Shown here one piece after another: positions 35,148-46,979 of a stretch of DNA of 64,000 bases. A program made the position numbers and the translations under genes. Every line of letters starts with the position of its first letter. The stretch's first letter is position 1. The DNA is taken from NCBI GenBank assembly GCA_029817715.1, contig JARUPY010000539.1, forward strand, positions 7,415,501-7,479,500. Reading direction: 5' to 3'. The notes under the pieces were generated by a model. The model had not been told where the DNA came from. It searched no databases and saw only the letters and a list, made by a program, of their open reading frames with translations. This DNA comes from Melastoma dodecandrum. Taxonomy: Eukaryota; Streptophyta; Magnoliopsida; Myrtales; Melastomataceae.

Positions 35148-38100
35148 TGTAATACCTCAAATAGGTTTTTGCGATTCCGTATAGATTCCACGGTTTCGTT
35201 AGAACAAAAGACTAAAATTGCCCCTATCGTGAGAAGAAGTACAAAACGCAGAACTGTATCATGCAAACTAACATATGTTTGGCTTGTAGGAGGAAGTACA
35301 AAAGACTCTTCAGATTCACGACAACAAGCATCATATCGCAGAAGTGCTTACAGCAAATGATATCATTTGTGACAATCTTGAATCAATCTGCCAATCGGAA
35401 TCTAGAGCCACGAACAATTAAATAGAAGAGCTTATTATTTCAACCACCTTATAAACCACTATAAAACAAAATATAGAAATGGGAAACTTGCGACCTCTTC
35501 CCCGAGGCCAACTCCTCGACGAATTTCGGCAACAGGAGTACGAAGAATCTGACATTCCTCTAATCTCCTGCCTAGTTCCCATTACATCAGCAGCAATATT
35601 GACTCCAAGGCAGTCATCCCAGAGTATTCTGCGGCAGCGGAAGCGCTTTCCCGAATCCAGCCGGTAGAAGCAGCAGCCACGGCTCCAGTAACAGCCGCAA
35701 CAATTGACAAATTCTGAGTAGCCTCATATGAATAACCAACAGCTACAGCAGTCTCGGGCATCTCAAAACAGTCAACAGTACGTTTATCAATAGCAGCTGC
35801 TCAATCAGCACTTTAGGACACTGAAATCGGCAAAGAAACAGTCCATACTCACACCAGTCGAACCAGGACATTCTACAACCAACGCGACTATAGTCTACTC
35901 GGCAAGCTGTTCTCCAGACGTTTTCTGTGATGCAGCCAGCCGCAGTCCAGTCAGCTGCCGTTTCCAGTCTCCAATGAAGTCAGCGCACTTCTGATCACTA
36001 ACCTTCGCCAATTGGTGGTGCAAGATATAGTGGATATGAAGGAACATATCCTCAAGCAGCACCATTACAACAAGATATATCGGTTTTGAAATATTCAACC
36101 ACCATCCCTACCTATACTACTGCAGCTACTGTTACCTCCTCAGCATCAACCTCAAGTGCTGGAATTGCCATGAGTGTCCAAGGAACCACCCTCTAGCAAT
36201 CAGGAGGCTCAGATTTTGAAACCTCGACAATTTTGCCTGCTCTAAAAGGGCCAAGACAATAGATACCTGCAAGAGTTGCAGCATTTCAGTTCAAAGCTTG
36301 AACTACAATGAGTTGGCAACAGAGAGCAACCATCACCTCAGGCAATCAGATCACCCATGACTCCAGGCTGCAACTTGGAGCCCGACACATGACCATTTTG
36401 AAGTCATTTGGGAGGGGCTTTGAACAATCTGCAGTTAAGAAAAAGAGAGGCCTTAGTTCACCAAGCAGCATTTCACAACTCAAACCCAAATCCAAAGTAG
36501 TTCACAGCCCGATAAGACCCAGCCTTTCATGATTCAGCCAGTCCACCACATAATGCCACCCCAAGGTTTCAGCCCAAATCCAAACCAAAGAAAGGGGGAG
36601 GCCGGGCAAAATCTGAAATAATCCAAACCCAACCCTAAAGGCAAACAAAACCAAAAGGTCGAGCAAAGGCTGACCAAAACAAACTCACAAGCCCAAGCCC
36701 GAACGCATTTTTGTCTGCTTCCCCCAGACAAGGAGGACACCAGGACGCAGCACACCAAGGACGATCGGGCGGGGCTGAAATTCCCCCCTGCCCACCTGAC
36801 ACTCTGGTACGCGGCAGGCGTACAACATTCCCCAACGGCCTTCACGGCCTTCAGGGGGGGCGAGGGTAAGAATAAAAGTTTACCTGAGAGACGGGGGCAG
36901 AGTGGGGGGGAAGGATTCTGGGAGAGCGCTTCTCTCTGATTTTCAAAATTTTTTCTCTGGGGGAGAAGGGCGATTCTTCTCCGGAGCTTGGAGGAGGGAA
37001 CCTTGCTGCTGCTGCCTTCACCACCAGGGGAGCTCGGCGGTCTTCGACGAATCCTAGCCAAGGTAAGAGCAATTAACTTAACAGGAACTCTTCTAGTGGC
37101 CAACCCAAACGGAGGAAGAGCACAACATACCTCCAGACGGCGAGACTCTGGCTTCCCAGACATGGCGAAGATGCTGGCTTCCCAGAAGTGACGACGTCCT
37201 CAGCAACGATGGAGACAAATCTCCAATCTAGATGACTCAGCCGTCTACTAGTTTCCAGGCTCCTCACGCGGAGCCCTCTTGTCGCTTTGATTTGTCTTCC
37301 TTCATGTGCAGGTAAACAACTCGAAGACGGCGACACTCTGTTCTTCCGGGCTGCACCAGCACTCCTACAGCAGCGCCAAAGTCGCATCAGCAGCATTCCC
37401 AAGAAGCTCACAGCTAAGTCTTCCCTGCTCTCTTGTTTTCTCGACCTCTCCTTTTGTAGTTATGCTTTCTCAGCGTAAGTCATCTTCGAATCCAGTGGCA
37501 AACCCGACCCACCTCTAGATCCGGCCTTTGCACTAGCAACGACCACAACTCCAACAGCGACGGAGTCCACGACGGCGTCTCGGTTCCCCAGGCGCCTCCT
37601 CTGATGCTCTTGGAATCTGCAGTAACCAACCCAGCAGCAGAGTCTCGGCATTCCTCTTGATGTTCCTAGATCCAGCAGCGGCCGGACGTCCCCAAGTCCA
37701 GCGTCGACGGAATCCAAGCTCTCCTAATGACGACGCCCAGGTCCCAGCGGCCAACTCACGCCCAGGATCCTCGCTCAGAACCAAGGTTGAAGACGGCGAA
37801 CTCACCCCCCCGTTCCTGAAGCTCCTCCAGACCCCAGCAACTCATACCTGCAGATCTAACTACACCGGAACCTACCTCCCTTCGGAACTCCACCAGCCCT
37901 CCATCAGCGGCCTCTCCCACGGCTAACCCACGGCGGAGCTCTACCTCCCGGCGCCTAGATCCCAGATGTCACGGACCGCCCTCTCCTCCAGCAATGACCC
38001 GTCCCCGACCCCGGCAAATCCAAGGCGTCTCCTTTCAGCCCAGATCCGGCCTCGGCGATGAAGTACCCGCAAGCCTCCACCTCCTCCTGGCCGTCCACGG

Positions 38101-39872
38101 CGAATCCAGAGGGTCACGACCGTTGGAAGCCCGAAACCTCCACAGATCCGGTTGCCCGACGACTCCGGCCGCCACAGCTGCGAGCCTCTTTCCCGGCGTT
38201 CCCTCCAACGGCAGCAGTCAACCGTGGCCTCCTCCGTCATCCCCAAGCTCCACGACGACAGCCCGCTCTCTTCCCGGCATCTCCAGACCCAGCGAAACCA
38301 CGACCCGTCCCCCTCTCGGTAGCTCCGGGGATCTTCCTCTCCGACAGGATAGCCAAGCCGCCTTCGCGCGGGAGCAGCTCCCCACCGTCAATTTTGACTT
38401 CACCATGGCGAAGTTGAGGGGAGAAGAAACAAAGTCTTCAACACAGATGGGGTCTCGCAAAGAGGAACTCCTTTGGAAAGGTAAAATCTTTACTTTTATC
38501 ATTTTTATTTTATTTTATTTTTATCTGGTTATACGAATTCGCATTTTCTTGGTCTAATTATTCTTATGATAATTGCCCATATTCTGCATTGTTTTAATCC
38601 CAAGTCAACAGTCAATCCTTTTTAGGACTTCAGCAAAATACGTACGCTTTTGTAGAGTTTCTGCCACCCCTTTAAACTCTATTTAATAGGTTTTACTTTC
38701 AATTCTAGATTCTAACAATTTTTTTTAATTACCTTTACTACTCCTATTGTCATTACTGTCGAAATGTCTCAAATCAATATTTTATCATAATGTGCATTAC
38801 TAACCGTCCATCTCTCTTTGTTTTTTATATTAAACACGGTCGACCTCTCGGACATCACCGACAATCTACCTCAAACACGCATCCCCGATCAAAACGGTAA
38901 GACAAGCCTTACCGTTCCCAATTTTATCGAATTTCATTCAAATTTAACAATACTAACCACTTCTTTGCTTTCTTTGCATGCACACTGAGCATGCAACTTC
39001 GAAGGATCAATTCCAAAATTTCGAAGGCGCGTGTATCAAACCGCGCGGATCCACCCCGGCCTAAAAACCGCGGGCTCGAAGACAAAGCGGCCCCAACCTT
39101 CAATCTAAGGTACAAAGGGGAGGTGCGGGCCTCCCCGAATTTCATTTTAAAAGCCCACTTGTAACGGATTGCGGGCCCAAGTGCATAGGCCCGCAATCAC
39201 CGCCCCTTCCCCGCCCTTTTGATCTAAATAATTATTTGTGGTTGCGTGTATGACTTAGGCCTTAGGTTATTCGTCGCATGTTTGGTTTTAATTCAACCAA
39301 CCTAAAGTCGGGTCCAACGCCCGTTAAAACGTCGATAAGAGTCCGGCCTACTCCCGGATCGGGTCCAACACCCGTCAATCAAAAGTAACTTTTTTGGACA
39401 AATCGCCACCCTTTTCGCATGTGGTAGAGTACTAAGGTTAGTAAATAGGAATCCCCGAACCCAGACTCTGATTTTTCCGACTTAAAATCACATTTTTAAA
39501 CTAAGTCGGTGGCGACTCCGAATAAAATGTTTCCAAAGCTAAACTAAACCCCACGACCCTTTTTTCGGAGCCATTTGAGGTGAGGTGACGGCTACTCGAG
39601 CCGCTCCTTGGGCCCTTCCCGAAATTCGCGAGCGAGGCCTTAACGCAGCGTTTCGCTCGCCGCCTCCAGGGAACTGGAGACGGTTGGCGAAACGCCCCGC
39701 AGACCCGTTCGCGAATCAAGGGAAGGCCCAACCCTGGGGCCCCTTTCCGCAGCGTCCGGCGTTCGAGCCGTAACGCCGACCGGAATGGGCCTCGGGGGAG
39801 CGGGCCCGGATCCTCGGGTTGCCAGAACCGCCATCGCGCGCGCTGCTAGGCCGAAAGGGCGTGCCGCGTACA
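35148..39872 (+). repeat. 5' LTR of element E, 4.7 kb
   Basis: Bounded on the left by the target duplication and on the right by the primer site. Very long LTRs are known for Ogre-type elements. A TATA box CTATAAAAC lies at 35460-35466, which would leave about 4.4 kb of transcribed LTR. The middle (36.6-38.5 kb) is GC-rich and gives long spurious ORFs on both strands. The last 390 bases are repeated at 41241-41628, and related fragments lie at 1-128, 46980-47697 and 48067-48760. Confidence 0.82.
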
Positions 39873-39879
39873 TCCCGGA

Positions 39880-39897
39880 TGGCGACTCCACTGGGGA
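39880..39897 (+). other. Primer binding site of element E
   Basis: TGGCGACTCCACTGGGGA, seven bases after the LTR end. This type of site is seen in Ogre/Tat elements; I recall it as tRNA-Arg-like but cannot verify that here. Confidence 0.7.
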
Positions 39898-40569
39898 ACT
39901 CCGCATGTGGATTCCTACCGAAAACCTTTTACCACATGCGAAAAGGAGTTATTTGTTTTCGCATGTAATTGTTTGGCTCGGTGCCTTTTGTATGATCTTT
40001 TGTCTGTGTATGTTTACTGCTTTTTAGGCATTTCTAGGTATGCCTGAACCCGGGGCTAGGATTTTAGGGGGGTCACCGTTAGGCCCAGCTGTGCTGCTCT
40101 TTGCGGTGTGGTTTTGGGTCGGTGCCCCGCCTCCCTTAGTCCGAGGGAGGTTTAGAAACCTCGTCCGAGTCTAGAATTGCTTGCACACTACAGGTACCAG
40201 ACGCTGCACGTGCATTTGCTTGTTAATAAGTGACTGTTATTCGTGCAGGGACAGGTTCAGGTACGTTTTGTATGCGACAAATATGGCACTAACCCTGTTC
40301 GTTTTGCAGCGGTTTGGGTTGGTCACAAGGGGGGTTCCGAATTTCTTTTCTCCCTTCCCTACCTCTTTTTCTTTATGTCATCATACTCATTTGCATCCAT
40401 TTCGCACGAACGCTTGTTAATCAATAATCAATATATCAACGCTTTTACATTTGTTAAGTATTATCGTTGTCCCAGTAGGAAAAAACTCGCATGCAAATTC
40501 ATCTCACGTTAGGAGTTGGATTGGATTGTTATTACAACTGAATGACGTCCAAGCATGCAGGTTTATCAA

Positions 40570-41298
40570 ATGGACTCAATCGCACTACGCTCGGATACTC
40601 TATCCTCTGACAAACTCCGAGATTGGTTCAAAGTACTCAGACCCTCAGAACAGAAATTCGTCAAGCAAAAGCTCAAAGGTCTACTCCATTTGATCAGTCT
40701 CGAAGTCGACTGGTTCATGCTGCAGCATCTCGTTGCCCGGTGGAACCCAAACACGTATACCTTCCATTTTGGTACCCTGGAGCTCGCACCGCTCTACGAG
40801 GAATACCTCTCCGGACTTCCTCATCTCCCGGAAATATCACCTCTGCCTCATTTCGACAAGCCGAAAGAATACGTCACCAGCTTGCTTCAGATCTCTCCAG
40901 CGCACGTGTCCACCTTATTCACGACAGAGGGGCACATCAGCATTAAGGAGCTCTGCAAGTATAAACTGACACCATACATACCGGAAGGAGGAGACGGCCA
41001 AGGTTCAGCGCGCGCCTTCATCCTCTTGTTTGCAGGAACGGTTCTCTATCCCTACAAAAAGGAATCAATTCACGGACGAGCGGTTTACCTCACGAAGGCC
41101 ATTCTCAAAGGACAACCCTTCCTCCCTAATCTAGTTGGTGAGATGAACTACAGTCTTACCAAGATAGTGCGGAAAGCAAGAGAAGGAATTCGGAACCATC
41201 ACTTCTCCTTCAGCCCTCCCTTGCTCCAGGCCTGGTTCTACACTCACATTTTTAAACTAAGTCGGTGGCGACTCCGAATAAAATGTTTCCAAAGCTAA
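40570..41298 (+). CDS. ORF1 of element E (DUF7745/mobile-domain-like), truncated and fused to LTR
   Basis: About 240 residues. The body resembles the plant mobile-domain-like ORF1 that Ogre-type elements carry upstream of gag: LHLISLEVDWFMLQHLVARW, TYTFHFGTLELAPLYEEYLS, then a short helix and SIKELCKYKL. I prefer the Met of MDSIALRSD (40570) because an in-frame Met upstream (40555) lies next to an AG/GT-like junction. From about 41241 the frame runs into LTR sequence (IFKLSRWRLRIKCFQS), so the natural C-terminus is lost. The role of ORF1 in the family is unknown. The remaining frame is open, suggesting fairly recent damage. Confidence 0.65.
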   Translation: MDSIALRSDTLSSDKLRDWFKVLRPSEQKFVKQKLKGLLHLISLEVDWFMLQHLVARWNPNTYTFHFGTLELAPLYEEYLSGLPHLPEISPLPHFDKPKEYVTSLLQISPAHVSTLFTTEGHISIKELCKYKLTPYIPEGGDGQGSARAFILLFAGTVLYPYKKESIHGRAVYLTKAILKGQPFLPNLVGEMNYSLTKIVRKAREGIRNHHFSFSPPLLQAWFYTHIFKLSRWRLRIKCFQS

Positions 41299-41628
41299 AC
41301 TGAACCCCACTACCCTTTTTTCGGAGCCATTTGGGGTGAGGTGACGGCTACTCGAGTCGCTCCTTGGGCCCTCCCCGAAATTCGCGAGCGAGGCCTTAAC
41401 GCAGCATTTCGCTCGCCGCCTCCAGGGAAATGGAGACGGTTGGCGAAACGCCCCGCAGACCCGTTCGCGAATCAAGGGAAGGCCCAACCCGGGGCCCCTT
41501 TCCGCAGCGTCCGGCGTTCGAGATGTAACACCAACCGGACTGGGCATCGGGAGAGCGGGCCCGGATCCTCGGGCTTGCCGGAACCGCCGTCGCGCGCGCT
41601 GCTAGGCCGGAAGGGCGCGCTGCGTACA
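41241..41628 (+). repeat. Truncated 3' LTR of element E
   Basis: Matches 39486-39872 almost base for base (CACATTTTTAAACTAAGTCGGTGGCGACTCC ... GCGTACA in outline), followed by the AGACT duplication. Confidence 0.93.
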
Positions 41629-41633
41629 AGACT
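41629..41633. other. Target-site duplication of element E, right copy
   Basis: AGACT immediately after TACA, matching 35143-35147. Confidence 0.85.
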
Positions 41634-43320
41634 GAGCAAGAGGGGTCTTACCTCTATTTTGTTGATTTTCCTAACGTTGTCCTGCAAAGTCTGAGGGCAA
41701 CATCGGCGCATTGTATTTGACGAGGGAACCATTTTCCTCAGGATTACTAAGACTAGCATTTTTAAGTGGGTTGTAGTCCGCACCGGACTGAAAAGTCCAT
41801 TGATTCAACCATTCCAATGGCTAATATTAGCTCTCCCAGGTCGGGGACTATTTTCTCGGGAGACCGGGCTTTTTCAATTAACGTCCTCATTTTCTTAGAA
41901 GCGCTATTCGAACGACGCTCCTTCCTTTTCCAATTCGCCTTTGGCGATGGAGACAATTTTCGAGTCGCTTCCTGCCAGCATCCAACTAAAGTTTTAGCGA
42001 TTTTTACGATCCTCACATGATTAAAATTTTTAGTTAGATAGTTTACCTGAATGAAGTCTCCCACATTTCGGGTCATACCCGGTAACAGAACGGACCGCGG
42101 AGGTCGGTTGTTGATGACAAAGTATGGAGGTTTGATCACTAGTACCTGAATTATTGGAAAGATTCAGTGTGACGACGGTCGACCCTTCTGATGACATATC
42201 CACCAGCTTCAGGAAAGAGTTAATGCAACAAGGAGAACACATTTGAGAGATGAGGATCTTGATTCTTGCAATCAGCTTACATGTTTGGCATAATATATTT
42301 TCTTCTAGAAATTGAGCTATATGCGGCCCATCTCTTATTGCCACAGCATCTACCTTAGCAGTTATGGAACCATCCTGTATCACTTTCGGTGGTCGATTTT
42401 TCGAAGTAACTGGCTTTTGGCTGAGTTGGACATGGATGACCCTCTCGATTATTTCTTCCCCCATTACTCTGTGATTCATCTTAATAAAACTCATTGTCTT
42501 CCTTGAGCATACACTCCCGACCAACGAGGGGTTCCCTGAAATTCAGCTTACGGCCTAGGTTTTCGAGAATCCTGATCTATCAAATATGCACATCTCGGAT
42601 TCTCCCACTGCTGCAAGGACCACTCTTCCTCCTCTTGTGGGTGGTCGCTGACTTTCTACCTTGTTTCCCAATGGGCTATTGGTAGACGTACATTGCTTAA
42701 GGGTAAATCGCGACGGTGGTGAAATCATCCCCATCGCTACTTCCTCTAGATGAGAGAGAGGTCATACCAATCTTCTTTCTTGTTACTTTGTAAATATTTT
42801 GCGAAAAGTATGGCATCTGTCAGTTGTGTGTGTTTCGTCATTGTGCCGCCAGCAAGCAGTTGCAGTGATTCCTCTTAGAGGGCAAGTGATGATCCCTTTG
42901 TTGGCTAGATGCCAGAAAAGTGCATTGGCAACGTTCGTCTCTCCAGATACATTTGCTCCTGCACAAGAAGTTCCACGTAACTTTCTGCAACATTTACCTC
43001 TGTATCAAGATTATCAAAAGTATGTATGGAGATTTCATTCTCAAATGGTTGCTCATTCACTATGACAACTTCATCAACCTCAAAAAAAAACAATTCATTG
43101 GATTCTATTAAGTCCTGGATTATGTTCTTAAATGACAAATAGTCTTTGGTAACGTGTGTAAATGAACCATGCCATTTACAATAATTCATGCCCTTTTCCC
43201 TTTCCGTCTGTGGGACTCTATGGCCCGAACGCAGTTTGATGCGCTTTCGTTGCTACAACCAATCAATGATGGCTCCGGCCTTTTCTATATCGAAAGAATA
43301 CTTCCTTTCTTCATTTGATT
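41634..43320 (-). pseudogene. Decayed gag region of Gypsy D
   Basis: Near the right LTR, SFDIEKAGAIIDWL and then MNYCKWHGSFTHVTKDYLSFKN (43189-43120) match the Tat gag C-terminal zinc-binding segment (C-x2-H...H). FKNIIQDLIESN follows. Frames at 42524-42030 and 42139-41762 continue the linker toward protease with frameshifts. The N-terminal two thirds of gag are missing. Confidence 0.65.
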
Positions 43321-43381
43321 TTTGGGATGCCTTGGCCCTTGTTTCTGGCCAGAGGGTCATAAATAGTAGCTGCGGATTTTA

Positions 43382-44012
43382 TGGACTTGTGGAGCAGATG
43401 TGGTGGAAGCTAATCTTCTGAGGAGCGGATGCCGATGATGTGGTATGGATGCGGACGATGGTGGCAGGATGAAGGTTTGATGATGGATTTGATAGTTGGT
43501 CTGGAAACAGGTTTGGAAACTGGGAAGCATAGGATGGAGATTGAGAACGAAGGCTAAAGACTGAGAGCTTTGCAACAGACAGTACACTTTAGGCCTTACA
43601 TGAATGTCGTCCGGGAGTATCTTCCCCTATTTATAACGAATCTCGGCCTACGGAGCAAAGAAACTACCCTCGATTATTCTCTAGCTGAATAATCATAGGG
43701 GCATTTTTCCCTTGAAATCTCGGGAGCATGGGTCGTGGACTGACCACTTTATAACAACCCCCGAAAAGCTTGGGATTCTAAAGACGTGCATCCTCGTAGA
43801 CCTGGATCTCTTGTAGACCCGCGCCTCGCAGATTCATGTCTCTTGTAAACACATCTTGTAGACTCTTTCTCGTACTTGGCCTGTAGACCCTTGACACACA
43901 AACCCTTGTAGACTCAAAACATCGAGTAATGTAGAGTCATACTTAGTCTTAAAATATCACATTCTTTACGAGCCCAAGTTATTAAATAGGCCCAAAATTT
44001 TATAGTGTAAAC
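43382..44012 (-). repeat. 5' LTR of Gypsy D, truncated at its inner end
   Basis: Direct copy of 28732-29342 (GGACTTGTGGAGCAG ... CAAAATTTTATAG). TATA box on the minus strand at 43627-43635. No primer site follows its inner end, and gag starts mid-domain, so the U5 end was deleted. Confidence 0.78.
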
Positions 44013-45189
44013 TGAGACTATAATATGATTTATTCATAAATTAAGAGAATGAAGTATGGACAAAATTCAACAATTAATTCAAGATGTATCTAGCATTAAA
44101 AGTCGATGTATTTGTTTTCCTATATATAAAAGAGTGATTTGCAATTCATTTGTAACGTGTATTCTATATAAGGGAATATCACATGGATTCATTCGCAACA
44201 AAGTAATATTTGTGCCATATTAATTCATCTTTTAGGGGAAAATGTTTTCCCTAATAAATTTTTTTTGTTATTCCTAAAGATGAAATGAAACACACTAACA
44301 CCAAATAATTTTCGACCGCCGATGAATTGTGTGATTACATCAAAGCTTATTCAAAATAAAAAGTTCATTTTAGGCAGAAAAAAATCGTATTTGATTATCA
44401 AATCAACGTTTTGTCTTTTTAGAATTTTTTTTTTTTGGACATGAAATTCTTTTTAGAATAGAACATTTGTTTTAAATAAGAAAGTTCGTAATTGATTGTC
44501 AAAGTCAACATTTTCATTCTTTAGTTCGTTTTGGACAGGAATTTCGAACCAACTTTCTTACGGTAATTACAATTGTAGATCCCTAAATCGGGAATCATAC
44601 CAAAACAAAATCATAGTTAATCATAGTTTAATAACGTGGGATTACATTCCGATCAAGTTTAGCATAAATATTATAAACGTTTTAATTATCGTTAAACATG
44701 ATTAACGATACTCAATTTCTCTCCCGCATTTTTATTCTTACTCTAGTTTAGTTTGTTTATTTTAAAATTTATGGATGTGTGTGATGTAGTCATCTCATAA
44801 TCGACGGCACTTTTCCTCGTCCATGACGATTAACCGATTATGGTAGTAGCTTTTGTTGTTTCAAACGACTCATCATGAGCCAAAGTATTTCGCCTAACAA
44901 TTCATAATTGCATCAACGTAGAATTTCTTTTACGTGCAAATTGGATTGTCAACCGTGAACATAAGATGAAGGGAGGCGACGACACCCTTTACACCTTCAG
45001 CCAATCGCATGGGACAACAGACTAAAGTCTACCGTAGGAAATCAATGCTATGGACCATTCAACAGATTCACTAGGAAATCAAAACGCCTAGGGGATAAAA
45101 GACGGATTCACCACTTCTTGCAAATTATTGCCGAGGACCATTGGAACAACCAGCGAAGCAAGGTAGAAAGGGGGAGGCTCGTGAATGTC
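44013..45189. other. AT-rich intergenic DNA
   Basis: No ORF longer than about 70 codons and no repeat shared with the rest of the window. Confidence 0.6.
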
Positions 45190-46233
45190 CTAATTCAGGT
45201 GCTGAATCCCCCAGTTCTTCTTAATCATCCCGATTCTTCTCCTAGTCCTTTCACGGGGAGGGGGATGAACTTCCTGAGGGTCCTCTCTCACACATAAAAG
45301 CTCCTCTCCTTCACTCCTAAGCCAACATCCTCCCTCCAAGCATTTTCGAGAGCATCTTCCCTTCCTCTCGGCGTACTTCTCGACCAAGATAAGTTCAAGG
45401 AGCAGTGGGGGCCCCCCAATCAGCCTAACCGCGAAGAACTTACTGCAGCTTCACAAGTTGACAGTCGCAGCAAGAAGAAATGTGGCAGCCCCGAACAACC
45501 TAAGGCGTCGTCCCCTCGCCGTCTCCATGAATTCGCCGGAGCTCCCTAGCGTCCAGGACCTGTCCTCCCTCGTCCAAAGACAAGAAAGACTCGATTGCCA
45601 CTTCCCGTAGCCTTGTGGCTTTGCGGGAGGATTACTTTTGTTTTTTCTTGCTTGTGTAGGTGTAGGAGGCGGAGAGCTTGGAACTGGTTTTCGAAGACAT
45701 CCTGTGGTCGTACCAGCAGCCCAAGACTCTCACATTCCCTCCCTTTCACACGTCTTTCCATGATGGGACGTGTTACACACCCCCATCGAGCCAAAATAAC
45801 TTGGTAAGTGCAAGCATGCCTCGAATCTGCCTGCACCACCTTCGATTTTTGCTGCATATCATTCTGTGTACTTGTCAGAATCACGCGAAACCACATTGGA
45901 CTTTTAACTTAAATACATTTCTAAGAACACCAACCAAGCCTGATTTGGGTTCCTATGCTAGGAGTTTCGAACAAAACACTGGACTAGTTGCAATCAACTG
46001 AGTTTCTCAGGTTTGGACATGCTTATTTTCACTTTTGCTCGGTGTTGAACATAAAACATACTCTACATAGGTCGTACTAGCTATATATTGAGTTTCTGAT
46101 GCAAAGGTTTAGTGGTTTCAAAAATGACATGACATTTAGACATGAATAGAGTATTTTCGAAGAATCCGTACACCCCTAGGTTTGGAAATGCACGTCGGCA
46201 GTTCACTCTTTCACTCATAACTTTCTGTCTGGA
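45190..46233. other. GC-richer block with an exon-like ORF
   Basis: An ATG at 45527 opens a 27-codon frame (MNSPELPSVQDLSSLVQ). After an acceptor-like TGTAG near 45664, a frame runs EAESLELVFEDILWSYQQPK up to a donor-like TTG/GTAAGT near 45803. No family was recognised. It could be a gene fragment or part of the leader of an old LTR element. The opposed minus ORFs look spurious. Confidence 0.25.
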
Positions 46234-46546
46234 ATGACTTATCGTATTGACCTAAAACATGCGCCATTAGATGCCTGACTTGAAGAGCTTTATTTTGAGT
46301 ATAAATAGGCTTGTTTTCGTGAACTAAACTCAAAGTGATACACGTTTTTCTGAGAGGCAGCAAAACTACCGAAGGGTTGAGTATGCTTGATTACGTACAT
46401 TGTTTACTCCCCCATTTTAAACTATCGTCAAGGGCTATAATCTCTACTCTTAGCATAAACACCAATGTTTGCTACTCTCTTACATATCTCAAGATTTTCG
46501 CACGTGAAAACACGACCCGCGTCAACCAGGGTAACGATCGGGATGT
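46234..46546 (+). repeat. 311-bp direct repeat, copy 1, with TATA box
   Basis: ACTTATCGTATTGACC to GATCGGGATGTA, nearly identical to 47756-48066. TATAAATAGG lies at 46300-46309. It probably represents the promoter part of an old E-like LTR. Confidence 0.9.
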
Positions 46547-46979
46547 AGGGAAGGTGCAACAAGGTCGTCAAAGCTATGGCAAAATTCAGCACGGTTGGCA
46601 TGCCGACAAAATTAGAAACCATAATTGTTGCACATCGAGTGTACGGATTCCTATATTGAAGGCCAAGTTTTTTGGAAAATTATTAACGGGAGCAAGACCA
46701 TGACGCCGGAGGTGGATGCTGCTGCATGGCGGAACTGATGGATTAAAAAGCGGAAGAGACTATGTTTGCCATTAAGATCACCATAGAAGATGATATTCTA
46801 GAGCATATAAGATATGCCTTTTCATTAAAGGATGCCTGGTATATAAAAGCAACTAGGTTATAAAAGAAAATTCATATGATTCTTTAGTTGCTAGAAATTG
46901 ATCTACTGGCTATTAGACAAGGAGATTTAAAGATTAATCGATTTTCACTAAAATGAAGTCGATATGTCCAAACTATCCT

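Larger units (their letters stand above)
35148..41628 (+). mobile_element. Ogre/Tat-type Gypsy element E with giant 5' LTR, internally deleted
   Basis: Begins TGTAATACC and ends GCGTACA (TGTA...TACA ends), flanked by AGACT on both sides. The 5' LTR is 35148-39872, followed by a primer site, a leader and the start of ORF1. The 3' LTR survives only as its last 388 bp (41241-41628), so a deletion removed the rest of ORF1, gag, pol and about 4.3 kb of 3' LTR. It is inserted in Gypsy D in opposite orientation and is therefore younger than D. Confidence 0.88.
28732..44012 (-). mobile_element. Tat-type Gypsy element D, decayed and nested around element E
   Basis: Long direct repeats at 28732-29342 and 43382-44012 bracket minus-strand Gypsy domains in the order gag, protease, RT, RNase H, a second RNase H-like domain, and integrase. 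The extra RNase H between RH and integrase is typical of the Tat lineage. Element E (35148-41628) is inserted between gag and protease. All coding parts carry stops and frameshifts. The right end has lost the LTR terminus, the primer site and the gag N-terminus. Confidence 0.8.

Noticed and set aside
36534..37163. 209-codon minus-strand ORF in GC-rich DNA
   Set aside because: Lies inside the 4.7-kb LTR of element E, overlaps other long frames on both strands, and shows no domain; long frames are expected in GC-rich LTR DNA.
37994..38557. 187-codon plus-strand Ser/Pro-rich ORF
   Set aside because: Same GC-rich LTR region with overlapping frames in both directions and no conserved motif.
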